Source: Hanleya hanleyi
Taxonomy: Eukaryota > Mollusca > Polyplacophora > Lepidopleurida > Hanleyidae
Direction: 5' to 3'
DNA length: 64,000 bases
Assembly: GCA_036873755.1 (NCBI GenBank)
Contig: JAVTVY010033681.1
Coordinates: forward strand, 1-64,000
A model generated the notes under the pieces. The model was not told where the DNA came from. It saw only the letters and a list, made by a program, of their open reading frames with translations, and ran no database searches. The position numbers and the translations under genes were made by a program. Positions 1 to 11,106 of the stretch are shown here, in pieces (position 1 is the first letter of the stretch; every line of letters begins with the position of its first letter).

Positions 1-501
1 TGTCCAGATAAACAGAGAAAATATCTCCAGATAATTCTTTTTAACGCTAGGTCAACAGAGGTATTATGCAGATTTGAAAAGTAATCGAAATATTCGGCAA
101 ACATCTATTTTACTATATATGATGTCACTTCCGGCGATGTGCGCGAAGGCCCAGAATCCGGTCCAAAAATCTGACTGGTGGCTGGCATTCTCGTCTCGCG
201 AGACTCCCTACTGCGAGAAAGAGTCTCATGGGTAAATGGGAGCCATCCCCCCAAAATTTGGGAGGTGAGTAGGCGGCGTATGATTTTCACCCGTCTGTAT
301 CCGGCTTGTCATTGACCTGCTGACTCCGCCGAGTTAGAAGCGAATTGCTAACATAACGTGGGCTATATAATTGGGAAATGACTCTTTCCGTTTCGGAGCA
401 TATCAATCGCGAACAAATTATCGTCGGTATGTATACTTGGCCGTGAAAGCGAGTTCTCTAATACAGGAAGTAGTTCGCACAGTTCCGATCAAGAAAACAA
501 T
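1..501. repeat. Spacer Y, first copy, plus RecQ-like upstream region
   Basis: Positions 1-185 match the spacer found before genes E, G and J (starting near 26896, 36143 and 49832). The match stops at 185, just after TGGTGGCTGG, and resumes at 1261. The 186-501 part is absent from the other units. It contains a TATA-like TATATAA at 364-370, about 130 bp before the RecQ-like start codon. No other gene is visible here. Confidence 0.7.
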
Positions 502-795
502 ATGGCTGCGCCCATGCCAGCTGGCCACGGTGAGAGAGAAACGGGTAATTTCATCGAAGCGCTGGAATTCGCTAAGAGAAAGCTGGGTGTTTGTGTCACC
601 TTGAAAGAAAAACAAGTAGAGGCACTGACGGCAGCTTACAACGGCAGAGACTGTATTGCTATTCTACCTACAGGCTATGGGAAAAGCTTGATATTTCAAC
701 TTCTACCATGGGTTCTGCAGAAGCGGCATGGCCTGGATATGCCTATGATAACTTTCGTTGTTTCGCCCCTGAATTCAATAATGCAAGACCCGGTT
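502..795 (+). CDS. RecQ-like DNA helicase, first coding exon only (fragment)
   Basis: The exon encodes 98 residues that look like the start of a RecQ-family superfamily 2 DNA helicase, an ATP-dependent 3'-5' duplex-unwinding enzyme. The Walker A motif is PTGYGKS at about residues 55-61, followed by FQLLPWVL and the helicase Ia-like stretch VVSPLNSIMQD at residues 86-96. The ATG lies in a good context (A at -3, G at +4). The exon ends in phase 0 at a GTAAGT donor starting at 796. No later helicase exon, DExH box or RQC domain is found downstream; the next gene is homeobox A on the other strand. It is probably a fragment or an exon captured with a 1.07-kb segment that the other units lack. An unusually long first intron with later exons elsewhere is unlikely but not excluded. 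Confidence 0.6.
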
Positions 796-1535
796 GTAAG
801 TATTCATTTTAACAATGCTACAATTTTCCTCCTCTATTTATTTGTATCCAACTTTAGCTTCATTCAATCGTACACGTTTTATGGGTTGGGATAAGGCCTA
901 CTTATAAAAAAAAATAAAAAAGATTATAATAATTTTGTGGAAAAAAAAACGTTATGAGAAAGGGTGCTCCCCCCCCCCCCAACTCAGAAAATCGAGCAAA
1001 AATGCAGCCGATGGCGCTGGCATCTGAGATGTACACATTGATCAGCTGTTTCTAATCACATGTGGATTGTTCATCATGTTGTCTGTCAAGCGAGTCACGT
1101 GTGTGGTCATATGATCACTTGGAAAATAGTCCCGGTCGAGCGAGTGATGTCATGCTGCCTCGCTTTGAGATTGGAGATTCAAAAATGTCACCAGTTTACA
1201 TGAGAGTCGCTTTGGTCTCCCGCGGGTAGACACGGCTCTCTTTGAGAATGTGGTGGTTGGGGTACTATTAGACCCCCAGCAAGGTGGTTGCACCAAGAAC
1301 ATTCTAGAACAGTCCTTCGGTCTCTTACCACTCGGGACATGCCCGGAGATGATCGGACATTGAAGTAACTCAAGGACATTTAAAGTGGTACTCAGGGGTA
1401 GATAACTCTTGTTGCATTTTTTCCGAAAGATATTCGCACATATTGGGGGGCATATAACTCTTGTTTGGGGGAGTTATCTCTCCTAACCAGGTCGTCACCT
1501 GACCGGAAGTGATCTTTGAAGTCTTGAAATGTATA
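796..1535. other. Intron-like and spacer sequence after the RecQ exon
   Basis: From 796 to 1260 the sequence is unique in this window, with a poly-C tract at 970-980 and no coding exon I can support. From 1261 to 1531 it again matches the spacer in front of E, G and J. The junctions at 176-185 (TGGTGGCTGG) and 1251-1260 (TGGTGGTTGG) are near-identical 10-bp direct repeats. Confidence 0.6.
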
Positions 1536-1992
1536 GACCTTTTCACCACGGATTCGGTAAATTTCGCATCCATTCGGAGAAGCAAGTCACGTGGCGCAAA
1601 AACATGTTGGTGGGTTGACAAGTCGGCTCACCTCATCGTTTTCTGTGTGCAGATTTGTCTCTGCCATAACAGAGGTATGTAGCAAATAATTACAACGAAT
1701 GATCTTTGAATTGAAAAACATTTTCTTTTGTAATAAAGCGTCTGTGTTCCAAGCTGCCATAAGTCTGCAACCGTCAGTGTATTTTTTGTTTTAATTTATG
1801 ATCTTTTATCGGCAATAATTTCAAGAAATAGTGTCATTTCCGGTTGTGATCTCCGGGCAGAGGTCGCAGCATTTTTTTCAGCCCACCAGCAACTGGTTAT
1901 TTCATTGGTCGAATCCAGCGTGCAATCGGGAGTTCCCGTTGACAGCTTTTCACGTTGTCACGTCTTTCGGCTATTTTCGGTATGAAAAGGTC
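1536..1992. mobile_element. 457-bp non-autonomous DNA transposon (MITE) with TATA target duplication
   Basis: The segment starts GACCTTTTCA and ends with its reverse complement TGAAAAGGTC. It is flanked on both sides by TATA (1532-1535 and 1993-1996). The same place in the E, G and J units (for example 27350-27365) reads through a single TATA, which is an empty site. No transposase ORF fits inside. If the ends are taken as TAGACC...GGTCTA, the duplication is TA, as in Tc1/mariner elements; the superfamily is not settled. Confidence 0.8.
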
Positions 1993-2238
1993 TATAAGCG
2001 TGTTAATTATAAATCACACATATATTAGTGCTGATAGAAAGTGGAAATAAAAAATAACTAATCGTGTACCCATTTCATTTTTATTAGGCAATAAATAAGA
2101 AAGCATATATACAAAGACGTCTTGAGTATATTTACAGAGATGTGATAAACGAACTCTGTCAACCAATATCTACACTTTACACGCTCTTATTTACACTGTC
2201 TTTGCACTGATTAGCTGACATCAGACCACAGACACAAG

Positions 2239-4113
2239 TTACATACATGTATATGAGTATGATGAAGGAGGTACAGGTTGTCTGTAATATGGTAAGACCG
2301 GAACTGACGACATCAATGAGGGAGACTGTTGCACCATGGGAAAGGGATGATGGTGTATAGTTTTACGTTCTGTAGCACTGGTCACGTGACTGGGTGTTGT
2401 CGCTGTGGGAAAGGTGGGATACACTGGTATCGGAGCATTAGGGGTTCCGTGGTACACAGGCGTCGAGTAGTGATCCATGGACATGGAAGGGTTGTAAACT
2501 GGGGACGCAGCGTTCTTCTTCCTCCATCGGGCTCTTCTGTTCTGAAACCAGACCTGTAATAAAATGAGGAATAGATTATGTAATGGGGAGACGTTATCGC
2601 ATTCAAGCAGAACAGTTTTTGTCTATGGTGTGTAAGGGATATTCCTATACAAGATTGCTATGTCATGGGCTTATAGTAGTATCAAGGTAGCATTACGGAA
2701 ACCAGAAAACTCACTTACCTTAATTTTCTGTTCGGCGACGCCCAGTTTAAGAGAGAGTTCCTCCATCTTGTCACAGTCTGGGTACGCGTTCTCGTTGAAG
2801 ACGGCTTCCATGGTTGTCAACTGATCAATCGTGTAGTTTGTTCGAGATTTCTTCTTTTTCACGGGTGCCGAGGAATCTGGCGTTGGTGTTGGCGATGTAG
2901 AACTGAGCGGGATAAGGATTAGAGGTGACTGGGATGGTAAAGATGTATTTTGGTAGGTGGAGCCACCAGTACCGCCACTGCTGATTGACATCTGGTAGAG
3001 GGAGCCACTGTCGCTGAAAGGTTTGTATCCGCTGAAATTATCGATCGATGAACGGACAGATGTATCTTTAGGATGAGTGATATACGGGGAACCACAGTTG
3101 CTACCGTTGGACGACTGGTAGCCACTGGTATTGTCGAGTGATGCCACTGATCGGGTGTCTGGACTGACGGTAAGAGGTGAGTCACTGTTGACGTTTGTCT
3201 GACAGGGGGAGCCACTGGTACTGGTCTCATTGGTTTGCCTTGGCGATTTGTCATTAACTACATCGATTAGATCTTCTATAATAAAAAATGAAAAATAAAT
3301 ATCACTGTTTGAATATCGGCTAATAGTATATTAGCTGATTATGTTAGGTGACAATGTATCATTTGCAACTGATGGTTTTCTATATGTCTGATTTATCGTT
3401 TTTATCGTTTGAATAGCGACATAACGCTTTATATTACATTGAAAGCACAAACTGTTATAATCCATTATGTGGCTGTGCCACTCACCTTTTGCCTCATCCA
3501 CTGAGTTTGTCGATATATCTTGAAGAGGAGAGGTATGGTTCTCCTGTGGGTTGTACTCAGTTGTGGGCTGAGATGCACTTTGGAATCTACACTGATTCTG
3601 GAATGGATAGAATGGGTACTGTGTCTGGAAAGGGAACTGTCCTTGGGACGGGTACTGTGTCTGGTACGGAAACTGTGTCTGGTACGGGTACTGTGCTTGG
3701 TATGAATAATAGGGATGGGACATATACTTTGATGGTTCTTTGTTCTCGTGTCTAGATTCAAAGGACGCAATGGTTCCAATACCGTGGAAAGTTGGAAAAC
3801 TGTTTCCTTGACCACTCGAGGGTTGGGTGACATTCGTCTGCAGAGAATACAAGTAGAGTTAATTAATACACATTTGCTTATGCTTGTACATCTTAATACC
3901 GGTAATCAACGTTACGGGAAAGGAATCGTCAGATCGAAAGACTTGTTTTGCTTATAAATTAGACTTGGCATTTATCAATTAGAGAAGTTTAAAGCGGTAG
4001 TTAAATAATGAAAAAGAAAATAAGTAAAAGAGTAAGCAATATCAAATTCGACTTACCAGATATGTGGAGTTTCCTTGTCCTCTCGTTACTTGGGGTTTCG
4101 GCGTGTTTTCCAT
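2239..4113 (-). CDS. Homeobox gene A, PRD-class transcription factor, subfamily alpha
   Basis: Four exons: 4057-4113, 3486-3837, 2719-3275 and 2239-2553. The introns are GT-AG and the exons join in frame to 426 residues. The product is a predicted nuclear DNA-binding protein. Residues 1-19 start MENTPKPQVTRGQG. A Tyr/Gln/Pro repeat built on YQTQYP follows, then a Ser/Gly/Pro linker. The homeodomain is at about 277-336 with WFQNRRARW (Q50, N51) and is split by an intron after residue 46. The tail ends SYSYTCM. The start is the ATG in strong context conserved in all copies; an in-frame ATG 12 nt upstream (4125) has weak context. Homeodomain variants I10, T14 and M16 set it apart from E, G and J, and it keeps G39. 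The poly(A) signal is at 2080-2085. It is intact and heads away from gene B. The family is unassigned. Confidence 0.9.
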
Positions 4114-4216
4114 TTTGATTAGCATTCGGCAAAAGGATTATGTATTAAATTTGAACGAAGTATGATAACGGAATAAATGCTGATATGATACTGATAGCTA
4201 TATGAAAATTCCGGAT

Positions 4217-4390
4217 CTTTATAATATCAATTATCTGTCAGATCAGAGCGAGTAAAGACTTTCACGTTTCTCTCAAGTCAACGATCGACTGTAAATAGTC
4301 TGACAGATAAACAATTAAAACGGAATCTAATCAATTAAAGACAATAGGAAATCCAATCCAACATCCATTGACAAGGAGTCACGTGATACT
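4217..4390 (-). promoter_or_regulatory. Gene A proximal promoter
   Basis: The TATA element (TATTATAAAG on the minus strand, 4217-4226) lies about 105 bp before the start codon. Upstream are the conserved TCTTTACTCG, GATCGTTGA and TTCCTATTGTCTT blocks and a CACGTGAC box near 4380, in the same order as in the plus-strand copies. Confidence 0.65.
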
Positions 4391-5134
4391 GCTTGAGAAC
4401 AAACGGTGATCTGGAGTATGGTATTTGTTAACCTTAATCCCTTTGTCATTTAAATACATCGACTTCATATATTGCCAATCCGATCCGAGCGATGAGACTT
4501 TATGGATTACCGATAATCTCCTTATTATGAAGTCAATCAGACTGAATAAAAATCTCCTTCCATTTTGCAATTGCCAGAACGTTACAATCTTTCCAATGCC
4601 ATATTTGAGCAAAATCTTTCATGTTGGCCACGATAGCTGTGAGGCGTAATTTCAACAATAAAATACCTTATTTTAACATCAGCTAACTGGAATTAACAGG
4701 AAAATATATACAAAAGTTGGATTCCGTAATTAATCTATTTTAGGATGTACCTGCAATATAACTAGTAACTATTATATCCGTGGGATGATATACGGAAGGG
4801 TTTCATCATTCAATTATAGTTGACAAATGATCGAATTATCGTCAACTCGCGGTGATTTTTTTACTTGCGAAGGAATATAACCATGTATGAATCTGGCATA
4901 CATGTATATGAAATGTACCACAGTATATTTTGAGGTGTATGTTTGGGTGCGAAAGATCCTCTTTCAGCTCCCAAATGTATGTTTTTCCCTATGTGGGACT
5001 ATCTAATAAATAAGCACAGGAAACTATTCCCTCTCAATAAAAACTGGCGACGCCCATGATAACTTTCTGAAAATCCGAACTGGTAGGTTCGGCGAATTAT
5101 AACGGGAAAACAATTCAATTAAAAAATCTTTGGT

Positions 5135-5184
5135 GGATTATTCTGGATAATCCTGTTCCTTCGATAGGATTAGCACCACGTGAC
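5135..5184. promoter_or_regulatory. GGATTA/TAATCC module with E-box (A-B, copy 1)
   Basis: An inverted pair GGATTA...TAATCC is 13 bp apart start to start, a third GGATTA is at 5167-5172, and CACGTGAC closes the module. TAATCC is the known core site of K50 homeodomains (Otx, Gsc, Pitx, Bicoid). Use as an enhancer is inferred. Confidence 0.5.
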
Positions 5185-5770
5185 TTGATCCAGTCATAGA
5201 GACTCACGAGACAATCCACAGAGACAGGCATAAGAAACAAGGGAAACCGTTTATAGCTTTTGCGGCGTAATTTCAACAATTAAATATAAGTTATTTTATC
5301 GTCACCTATTAAACTGGGATTAACAAGGAAATAATTTTTAACGAATATATAATTTATTTATTAATCTATTTTAGGGTATGCCTGGTTATCTATATAACAA
5401 CTATCAATTAACTTACTATTAATTTTATTTTGTGATTAAATTTGTAATTGTGAAGTAATTGTCAACCAATTGATAAACCTGGTCATAATATATGTAAAAG
5501 GGGAGCCGTATCCGCGGAATGAGATACGAAAATGTTTTATCATTCAATTAGTTTACCAATGATTGACTGATGATCATCTCGCAGCAATTTTTTACTTGAG
5601 AAGGAATAGAACCAGTAGGCATCTGACATATTTCACCTTGTATGAATGTATGAAATGCACCATTGTACATTTTTAAAGTGTATAATTTTCTGGAAATCCG
5701 AACTGGTATATATTAAATTTTAATTTCGTGAAAATTAAAGCAGAAACAATTAGATTATAAACAGAATGGT

Positions 5771-5820
5771 ACATTATTCTGGATAATCCTGTACCTTCGA
5801 TAGGATTAGCACCGCGTAAC
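5771..5820. promoter_or_regulatory. GGATTA/TAATCC module, variant (A-B, copy 2)
   Basis: The first site has changed to ACATTA and the E-box to CGCGTAAC. The central TAATCC and the last GGATTA (5803-5808) are kept. Confidence 0.4.
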
Positions 5821-6305
5821 TTGATCCAGTCAAAGAGACACGAGATAATCCGCACAAATAGGCCTTAAAACTGGGTTTGAAAAGCCCCTTGATACTACTT
5901 TCTTGCGTTGTTAACTCTTCATTTTAACCAATTTGGTTGCAAGTCTTATCGTCACTTCCCCGAGGTAAAATACTCTCGTGATTCTGAAAGGCAAGTGATG
6001 TAACAATAAATAACATAATAAGTTTCGCAATGTGAAAACTGTCAATATTCCATCAGTATTCGTTTGATTTTCGCCTATCCTCTTTGAAAGACTAGTATTT
6101 CTTATCAACGAAATAGAGGCAAAATAGAGACGAAATCGCATATTCAAGAAGAAGCGGGAAACCATTATTGGAATCAAACTTTATAATAATACGGGAGTTC
6201 ATTATTATGGTCCCATCGTTTGGATCGGATTAGCAAACTATGACGGCGATTCTTTCAAATGGCATAGGGATTAAATCAGCAAACAACAGACTTCATGATC
6301 GTTGT

Positions 6306-6550
6306 TTTACTCGAGTAATCATGTGACTCATTGTCAATGAGATAGAGTGTGATTGATTTTCCTATTGTCTTAATCAATCTAATTAAAATTATATCCTATC
6401 TGCTCCCCCATTTGGATATATCGCTGTCCTAATTGTGTCTTAATCTGATGACATTCAGTTTCATTGTTTATCTATATGTAATTGATCGTTGACTGGAAAT
6501 GTGAGAGTCTTTACTCGTTCTGATTTGACACATAAAATTATATTATAAAG
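6306..6550 (+). promoter_or_regulatory. Gene B proximal promoter
   Basis: TATTATAAAG at 6541-6550 is 92 bp before the start codon. Upstream are TCATGTGACTC, TTGTCAATGAG, TTCCTATTGTCTTAAT, a TAATTGATCG homeodomain-like site and TCTTTACTCG. No ATG lies between the TATA box and the chosen start. Confidence 0.7.
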
Positions 6551-6641
6551 GTTCGGTCATTTTATTACTATTAGTATCTCATCGGCATTTGTCTGATTAT
6601 CATATTTCGTCATAGACTAATCAATTTTTATTCTAATCAAG

Positions 6642-8298
6642 ATGGAAATGATACCGAATTCCCCAGTCACAAAAGGGCAAGGCAACTTTATTGACCTGGT
6701 GAGTCTAACTATTTATTAATATTTGATGAATTCTTGAAAATTTTCTATGACCGCTTTTGAACTGACCTATAACCGCTAGCAATCACGGTATACTTTAATG
6801 AGAAAACGAAACGCAAATCAGGATGTGATGATTATATTCACATCCCTAACCCTAAGATATACACGAATAGCGAAACTGTACTGATTGACTGTATTTTTAT
6901 CCTTTACAGACAATTGACACGCAGAGTTCAAGTGGCCAACCGCACAGTTTTCCAACGTTTCACAGTATTGAAACCATGGCGTCGTCTGAACCGAGACCTG
7001 GGAACGGAGAACCATCGCAATTTACGTCCCGGACCTATTATCGATACCAACCACAGTGCCTAAATCAGACACAGTATTCATTCCAGACACAGTACCCGTC
7101 CAAGGGACAGTACCCGTACCAGCAGACACAGTACCCGTCCCAAGGACATTACCCGTATCAGGCACAGTACCCGTTTGATCCATTCCAGAACCAATGTAGA
7201 TTCCAGAATTCATCATGTCTGTCAGCAAATGAGCATCGGAATTCACAGAAGATCCAGACATCACCACTTCAACCAATGCCAATTGATGTCAACGAGTCGC
7301 CAAGCCGAGCCAATGACGCATGTACCAGTGGCTCCCCCTGTCAGACAAGCGTCAACAGTGACTCACCTCTTATCATTAGTCCAGACACACGATCAGTGGC
7401 ATCACTCGACAATACCAGTGGCTACCAGTCATCCAACGGCAGCAGCTGTGGGTCTCCCTATACCAGGAATCCCACAGAATCATCTGTCCCTTCAAGCATC
7501 GATAATGTCAGCGGGTACAAACCTTCCAGTCACAGTGGCTCCCCCTACCTGATCTCAACTAACTGTGGTGGTACTGGTTGCTCCAGCTATCACAATACGC
7601 CTTCACCATCTCGGTCACCTCTAATCCCTACCCCGCCCGGCTCCACATCGCCCATGTCAATTCCAGATTCCTCAGTTCCGGTAAAGAAGAAGAAATCCCG
7701 AACAAACTATACGGCTGATCAGTTAAAAACCCTGGAATCTGTCTTCAATGAGAACGCCTACCCGGACTGTGACAAGATGGATGAACTCTCTCTTCAACTG
7801 GGCGTCATCGAACAGAAAATTAAGGCGAGTGGGTTTTCTTATTTTGATACTACTCCGCTTATGCCGTCAAATATAGTATTATTAGTCATATATGAATAAG
7901 CTTTTACAACATGGACAATAACTGTTGTCCGTGATTACATTAACGTATCCTCATTACCTAATCGATTCTTCATTTTATTGCAGGTCTGGTTTCAGAACAG
8001 AAGAGCCCGATGGAGGAAGAAGAACGCTGCGTCCACAGTGTACAACCCTTCCATGTCCATGGATCACTACTCGACGCCTGTGTACCGCGGGACCCCTACT
8101 GCTCCGATACCAATGTATCCCGCATTTCCCACACCGACAACACCCAGTCACGCGATTAGTGCCACAGAACGTAAAACTATAAACCATCATCCCTTTCCCA
8201 TGGTGCAACAGTCTCCCTCATTGATGTCGTCAGTTCCGGTCTTACCATATTACAGACAACCTGCACCTCCTTTATCATACTCATATACATGTATGTAA
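6642..8298 (+). CDS. Homeobox gene B, PRD-class transcription factor, subfamily beta
   Basis: Three exons: 6642-6698, 6910-7824 and 7984-8298, giving 428 residues. The large middle exon corresponds to exons 2 and 3 of subfamilies alpha and gamma fused together. The fusion point is near QPMPIDVNE, where about 12 codons present in gamma genes are missing. The homeodomain is at about 279-338; residue 32 is Asp where the others have Glu. The intron after homeodomain residue 46 starts GCGAGT (7825) and ends TTGCAG, a GC-AG intron. Without that splice the frame runs 25 more codons to a stop at 7897-7899. The N-terminal repeat includes YPYQQTQYPSQGHYPYQAQYP. The tail ends SYSYTCM, unlike the other beta genes (SYSYKCM). 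Poly(A) signal 8456-8461. Intact; divergent from A. Confidence 0.9.
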
Positions 8299-10047
8299 CT
8301 TGTGTTTGTGGTCTGACGTTATAGCTAATACCGTGGTATTTAATACGTGCAAAGACAGTGTAAATAATCCTGTAAAATGTAGATATTGGTTGAACGAGTG
8401 GTCATCTATCACATCTATGTAAATATACTTGTAGAAATATTCTTATTTATTGCCAAATAAAAATGAAATTGGTACACGATTAGTTCTGTTTTGTTTCCAC
8501 TATCTATCAGCAGTAATCTTAGTGTGGTTTATAATTAAAGAGACACTCATACATTCCAATATTTCATTAAAATGAACCTAGCTACATAGATTGGTGCTTC
8601 CGGATCTATGACTTTATTGGATTTTTATTTTTGGGGATTGTAAACTCCATATTCCAATTCCGAACCTTGCATGGAGCTCGATATGAAACTCTTTCCTTAA
8701 CCTTGGATTTCAATGGAAATTCCATTTTAGGAGCTTGGCACGGAATCTAGGTAGGATCCCTTTTCCGGACATTGGATCTCGATGACGAAGAAAGACCCCA
8801 GTAGTAGTAAAAGTGGATCTTCGCGCCTATTTAGGAGCAGATAACGCTTGTTTGCCTCTTCTGCGGTCTTGCAATCTCACGCACATGCTTTGACCTTTTA
8901 CCCCGGACCCTAGATAAAAGTGACGTCATCACCAGCGAGAGTGACATCTCCTTGTGGATGTGTCGTGGCGCCATTGGTGACGCCGCAAGTCACGTCTTCG
9001 CCGGAAGTGACGTCATCACCGGAAATGGCTTCATCGCACGCATATCCTCTCACTGGTGGTGCCGCCTGGACCGTGGAAGTAGAAATATCGACTTAGTATC
9101 TCTAAATTTCGACCATCTCGGAAGTGGCGTCATCGCCGGACGTGACGTCATCGCACACATGTGCACCCACATCCTTGGTGTATCTATTATTATTATCAAG
9201 TAAATCAGACTGAATAAAAATCTTCTTCCCATTTGTAATGCCAATAATGTTACAATATTCCCAGTGCCACATTTAAACAAAAATCTTTCATATAGACCAC
9301 GATAGCTGTGAGAATAAAATACGTTATTTGAATACCGCCTAACTGGAATTAGCAGGAAACTATATGCGCAAGTTGGATTTCGTGATTAATCTATTTTAGG
9401 ATGTACCTGCAATATAACTGGAAACTATTTATGGCATTATTATTAATTTTAATTGTAATTAACTTTGTAACTGCGACGTAAATTGTCAACCAATTAACAG
9501 ACTTCGTCATCATAAAAACAAAATCTTTTATCCCGCTTCAGACAAAATCGTCCAATGAAAACAAGCGATCACGGTCACATGGTCGCCCGATATTTTTCCA
9601 TCCACCGCCGTCTATTGTAAGTCGGGGTGAGTAACTAGGTTATCTGCCTTTACAGTAGCTCCTGTCGCAAAGCACTCGATCGCTCTTGGGCTTCATTTTG
9701 AAGGTTACAACAAGTATTTGTAATAAAGGTGAGCTTCAGCAGCTGTAGTTCTAGATTAAATAGCATTCATCCTGTGAACAGCTACGTATTTCATCGTAAT
9801 CAGTGATTATTTACGCCAATGAATATTGCAAATGTGTGACTTCACATGCAGTTTTTTGCTTCCTGAGCAATAACAACATAGGGCCAAAGTTGTTCACAAG
9901 AAATCCTTTCTCGCAGAATGTTTCCTATGTACATTAGCGCGTTAAGAAAGGGTCTCCATTAGCGCGTTAAGAAAGGGGCTAACGCCTTGCCCAGTATAAA
10001 TTTTACTGACCCATATATTTCTGTATTGGGTCACTGACAAACCGTGT
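8299..10047. repeat. Spacer W, copy downstream of B
   Basis: This starts with the 3' UTR of B and is nearly identical to the sequence after gene C (14713-16460). Around 8911-9160 lies a GC-richer patch with three TGACGTCA sites and repeated CGGAAGTGACGTCATC-type words. Positions 9934-9985 hold a short tandem repeat of CATTAGCGCGTTAAGAAAGG. No supported gene; short ORFs here are not conserved-looking. Confidence 0.7.
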
Positions 10048-10054
10048 AACTAAT

Positions 10055-10683
10055 ATTATTATCCCACAAGCAAATTTGTATTCAATATCGGGATTGTGAT
10101 TGGTTGAAAGTTCGTGTCGTATAAACCCATATACCTCGAGTGGTGTCTTGCTTCTCGGGGTATATAAAAAACTACTCACGTGCGATTGGAAACGACACTC
10201 TCGCTTCAGCTGACCATATCTCAATATTTGTGGAATAACTTTAGCTCACGCTTCAAAATTTAATGGAATAAAGTCATACTGCATTATTTTCACTGAAGTT
10301 TCCGACACATAACTCACCAAAAGGTGTCATTTGTTCCAAAAATAAAAGTCGATTTAAGGACTGAAGCGGATAGAAATTGATTGTATTGTGGCGCGCCTTT
10401 CTCACAGCGCAGTAGCAAAATGCGGACAGTTTCGTAACCGAAATGGCCCGTTGGATTTGTCCGTTCAGTTGTACCGTTGGTTATAAATGATAGACATTTT
10501 TCAGTAATTTACAATAAGATAAAAAGGCTTGAGGGGTAATAAATTCGTTATTCAGGCTTTCCCCCGGGTGTGTGGGAAGTTACGACCCTCCCTGGAACTC
10601 ATACACCCTTCGGCGGACGCCTCAGGGTGTATGAGTTTCAGTGAGGGTCGTAACTTTCCATACACCCGAGGGAAAACTTGAAA
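10055..10683. mobile_element. 629-bp insertion with terminal hairpin, flanked by AACTAAT
   Basis: The segment interrupts spacer W after B. The matching places after C (16456), H (43377) and K (57064) run straight through. AACTAAT is present on both sides (10048-10054 and 10684-10690) and once in the H and K empty sites, so it looks like a 7-bp target duplication. Its right end (about 10561-10672) is a long imperfect hairpin around CACCCTTCGGCGGACGCCTC. No coding capacity is visible. The class is unknown. Confidence 0.6.
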
Positions 10684-11056
10684 AACTAATAATATTCGTG
10701 GAATGATATACGGAAGGGTTTTATCATTCAATTAGTTGACAACTGATCGAATTATCATCAACTTGCAAAGGAATATAAATCCATGTATGAATCTGGCATA
10801 TTTCACCGAATATGAAATGTACTACTGTATATTTTGAGGTGTATAAGGGCGTCGTTCAGGGGAGGCCGTTGTGTGCGAACGATCCCCTTTCAGCTCCCAA
10901 CTGTATGCTATTTTCCTATGTGGGACTCTCTAATAAATAAGCATAGAAAACGATCCCCTGTCAATCTGGCGACGCCCATGATAACTTTCTGAAAATCCGA
11001 ACTGGCAGGTTCGGCGAATAATAACGGAAAAAAAGTTCGATTAAAAAATCTTTGGT

Positions 11057-11106
11057 GGATTATTCTGGATAATCCTGTTCCTGCGATAGGATCAGCACCA
11101 CGTGAC
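11057..11106. promoter_or_regulatory. GGATTA/TAATCC module (B-C, copy 1)
   Basis: The inverted GGATTA/TAATCC pair and CACGTGAC are intact. The third site reads GGATCA. Confidence 0.45.

Larger units (their letters stand above)
4391..6305. other. A-B divergent intergenic region
   Basis: No gene is visible. The region is AT-rich and built from two nested copies of the same upstream sequence, with matching blocks such as the TTAGGGTATG/TTAGGATGTA stretch, TATCATTCAATTAG and the GGATTA module. The same arrangement recurs between E-F, G-H and J-K at nearly the same length. Confidence 0.7.

Noticed and set aside
6843..6856. CCCTAACCCTAAG, telomere-like, in intron 1 of beta genes
   Set aside because: Only two units, carried by duplication. 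It is not an array and probably chance.
6976..7899. Single-exon gene model starting at MASSEPRP and ending at VIYE
   Set aside because: An upstream 57-nt exon joins in frame in every copy, and the homeodomain continues in the next exon. The model would cut the homeodomain.
8952..9203. ORF of 83 codons, identical after B and C
   Set aside because: Identity reflects duplication of spacer W. It lies in the TGACGTCA-rich patch and has no domain.
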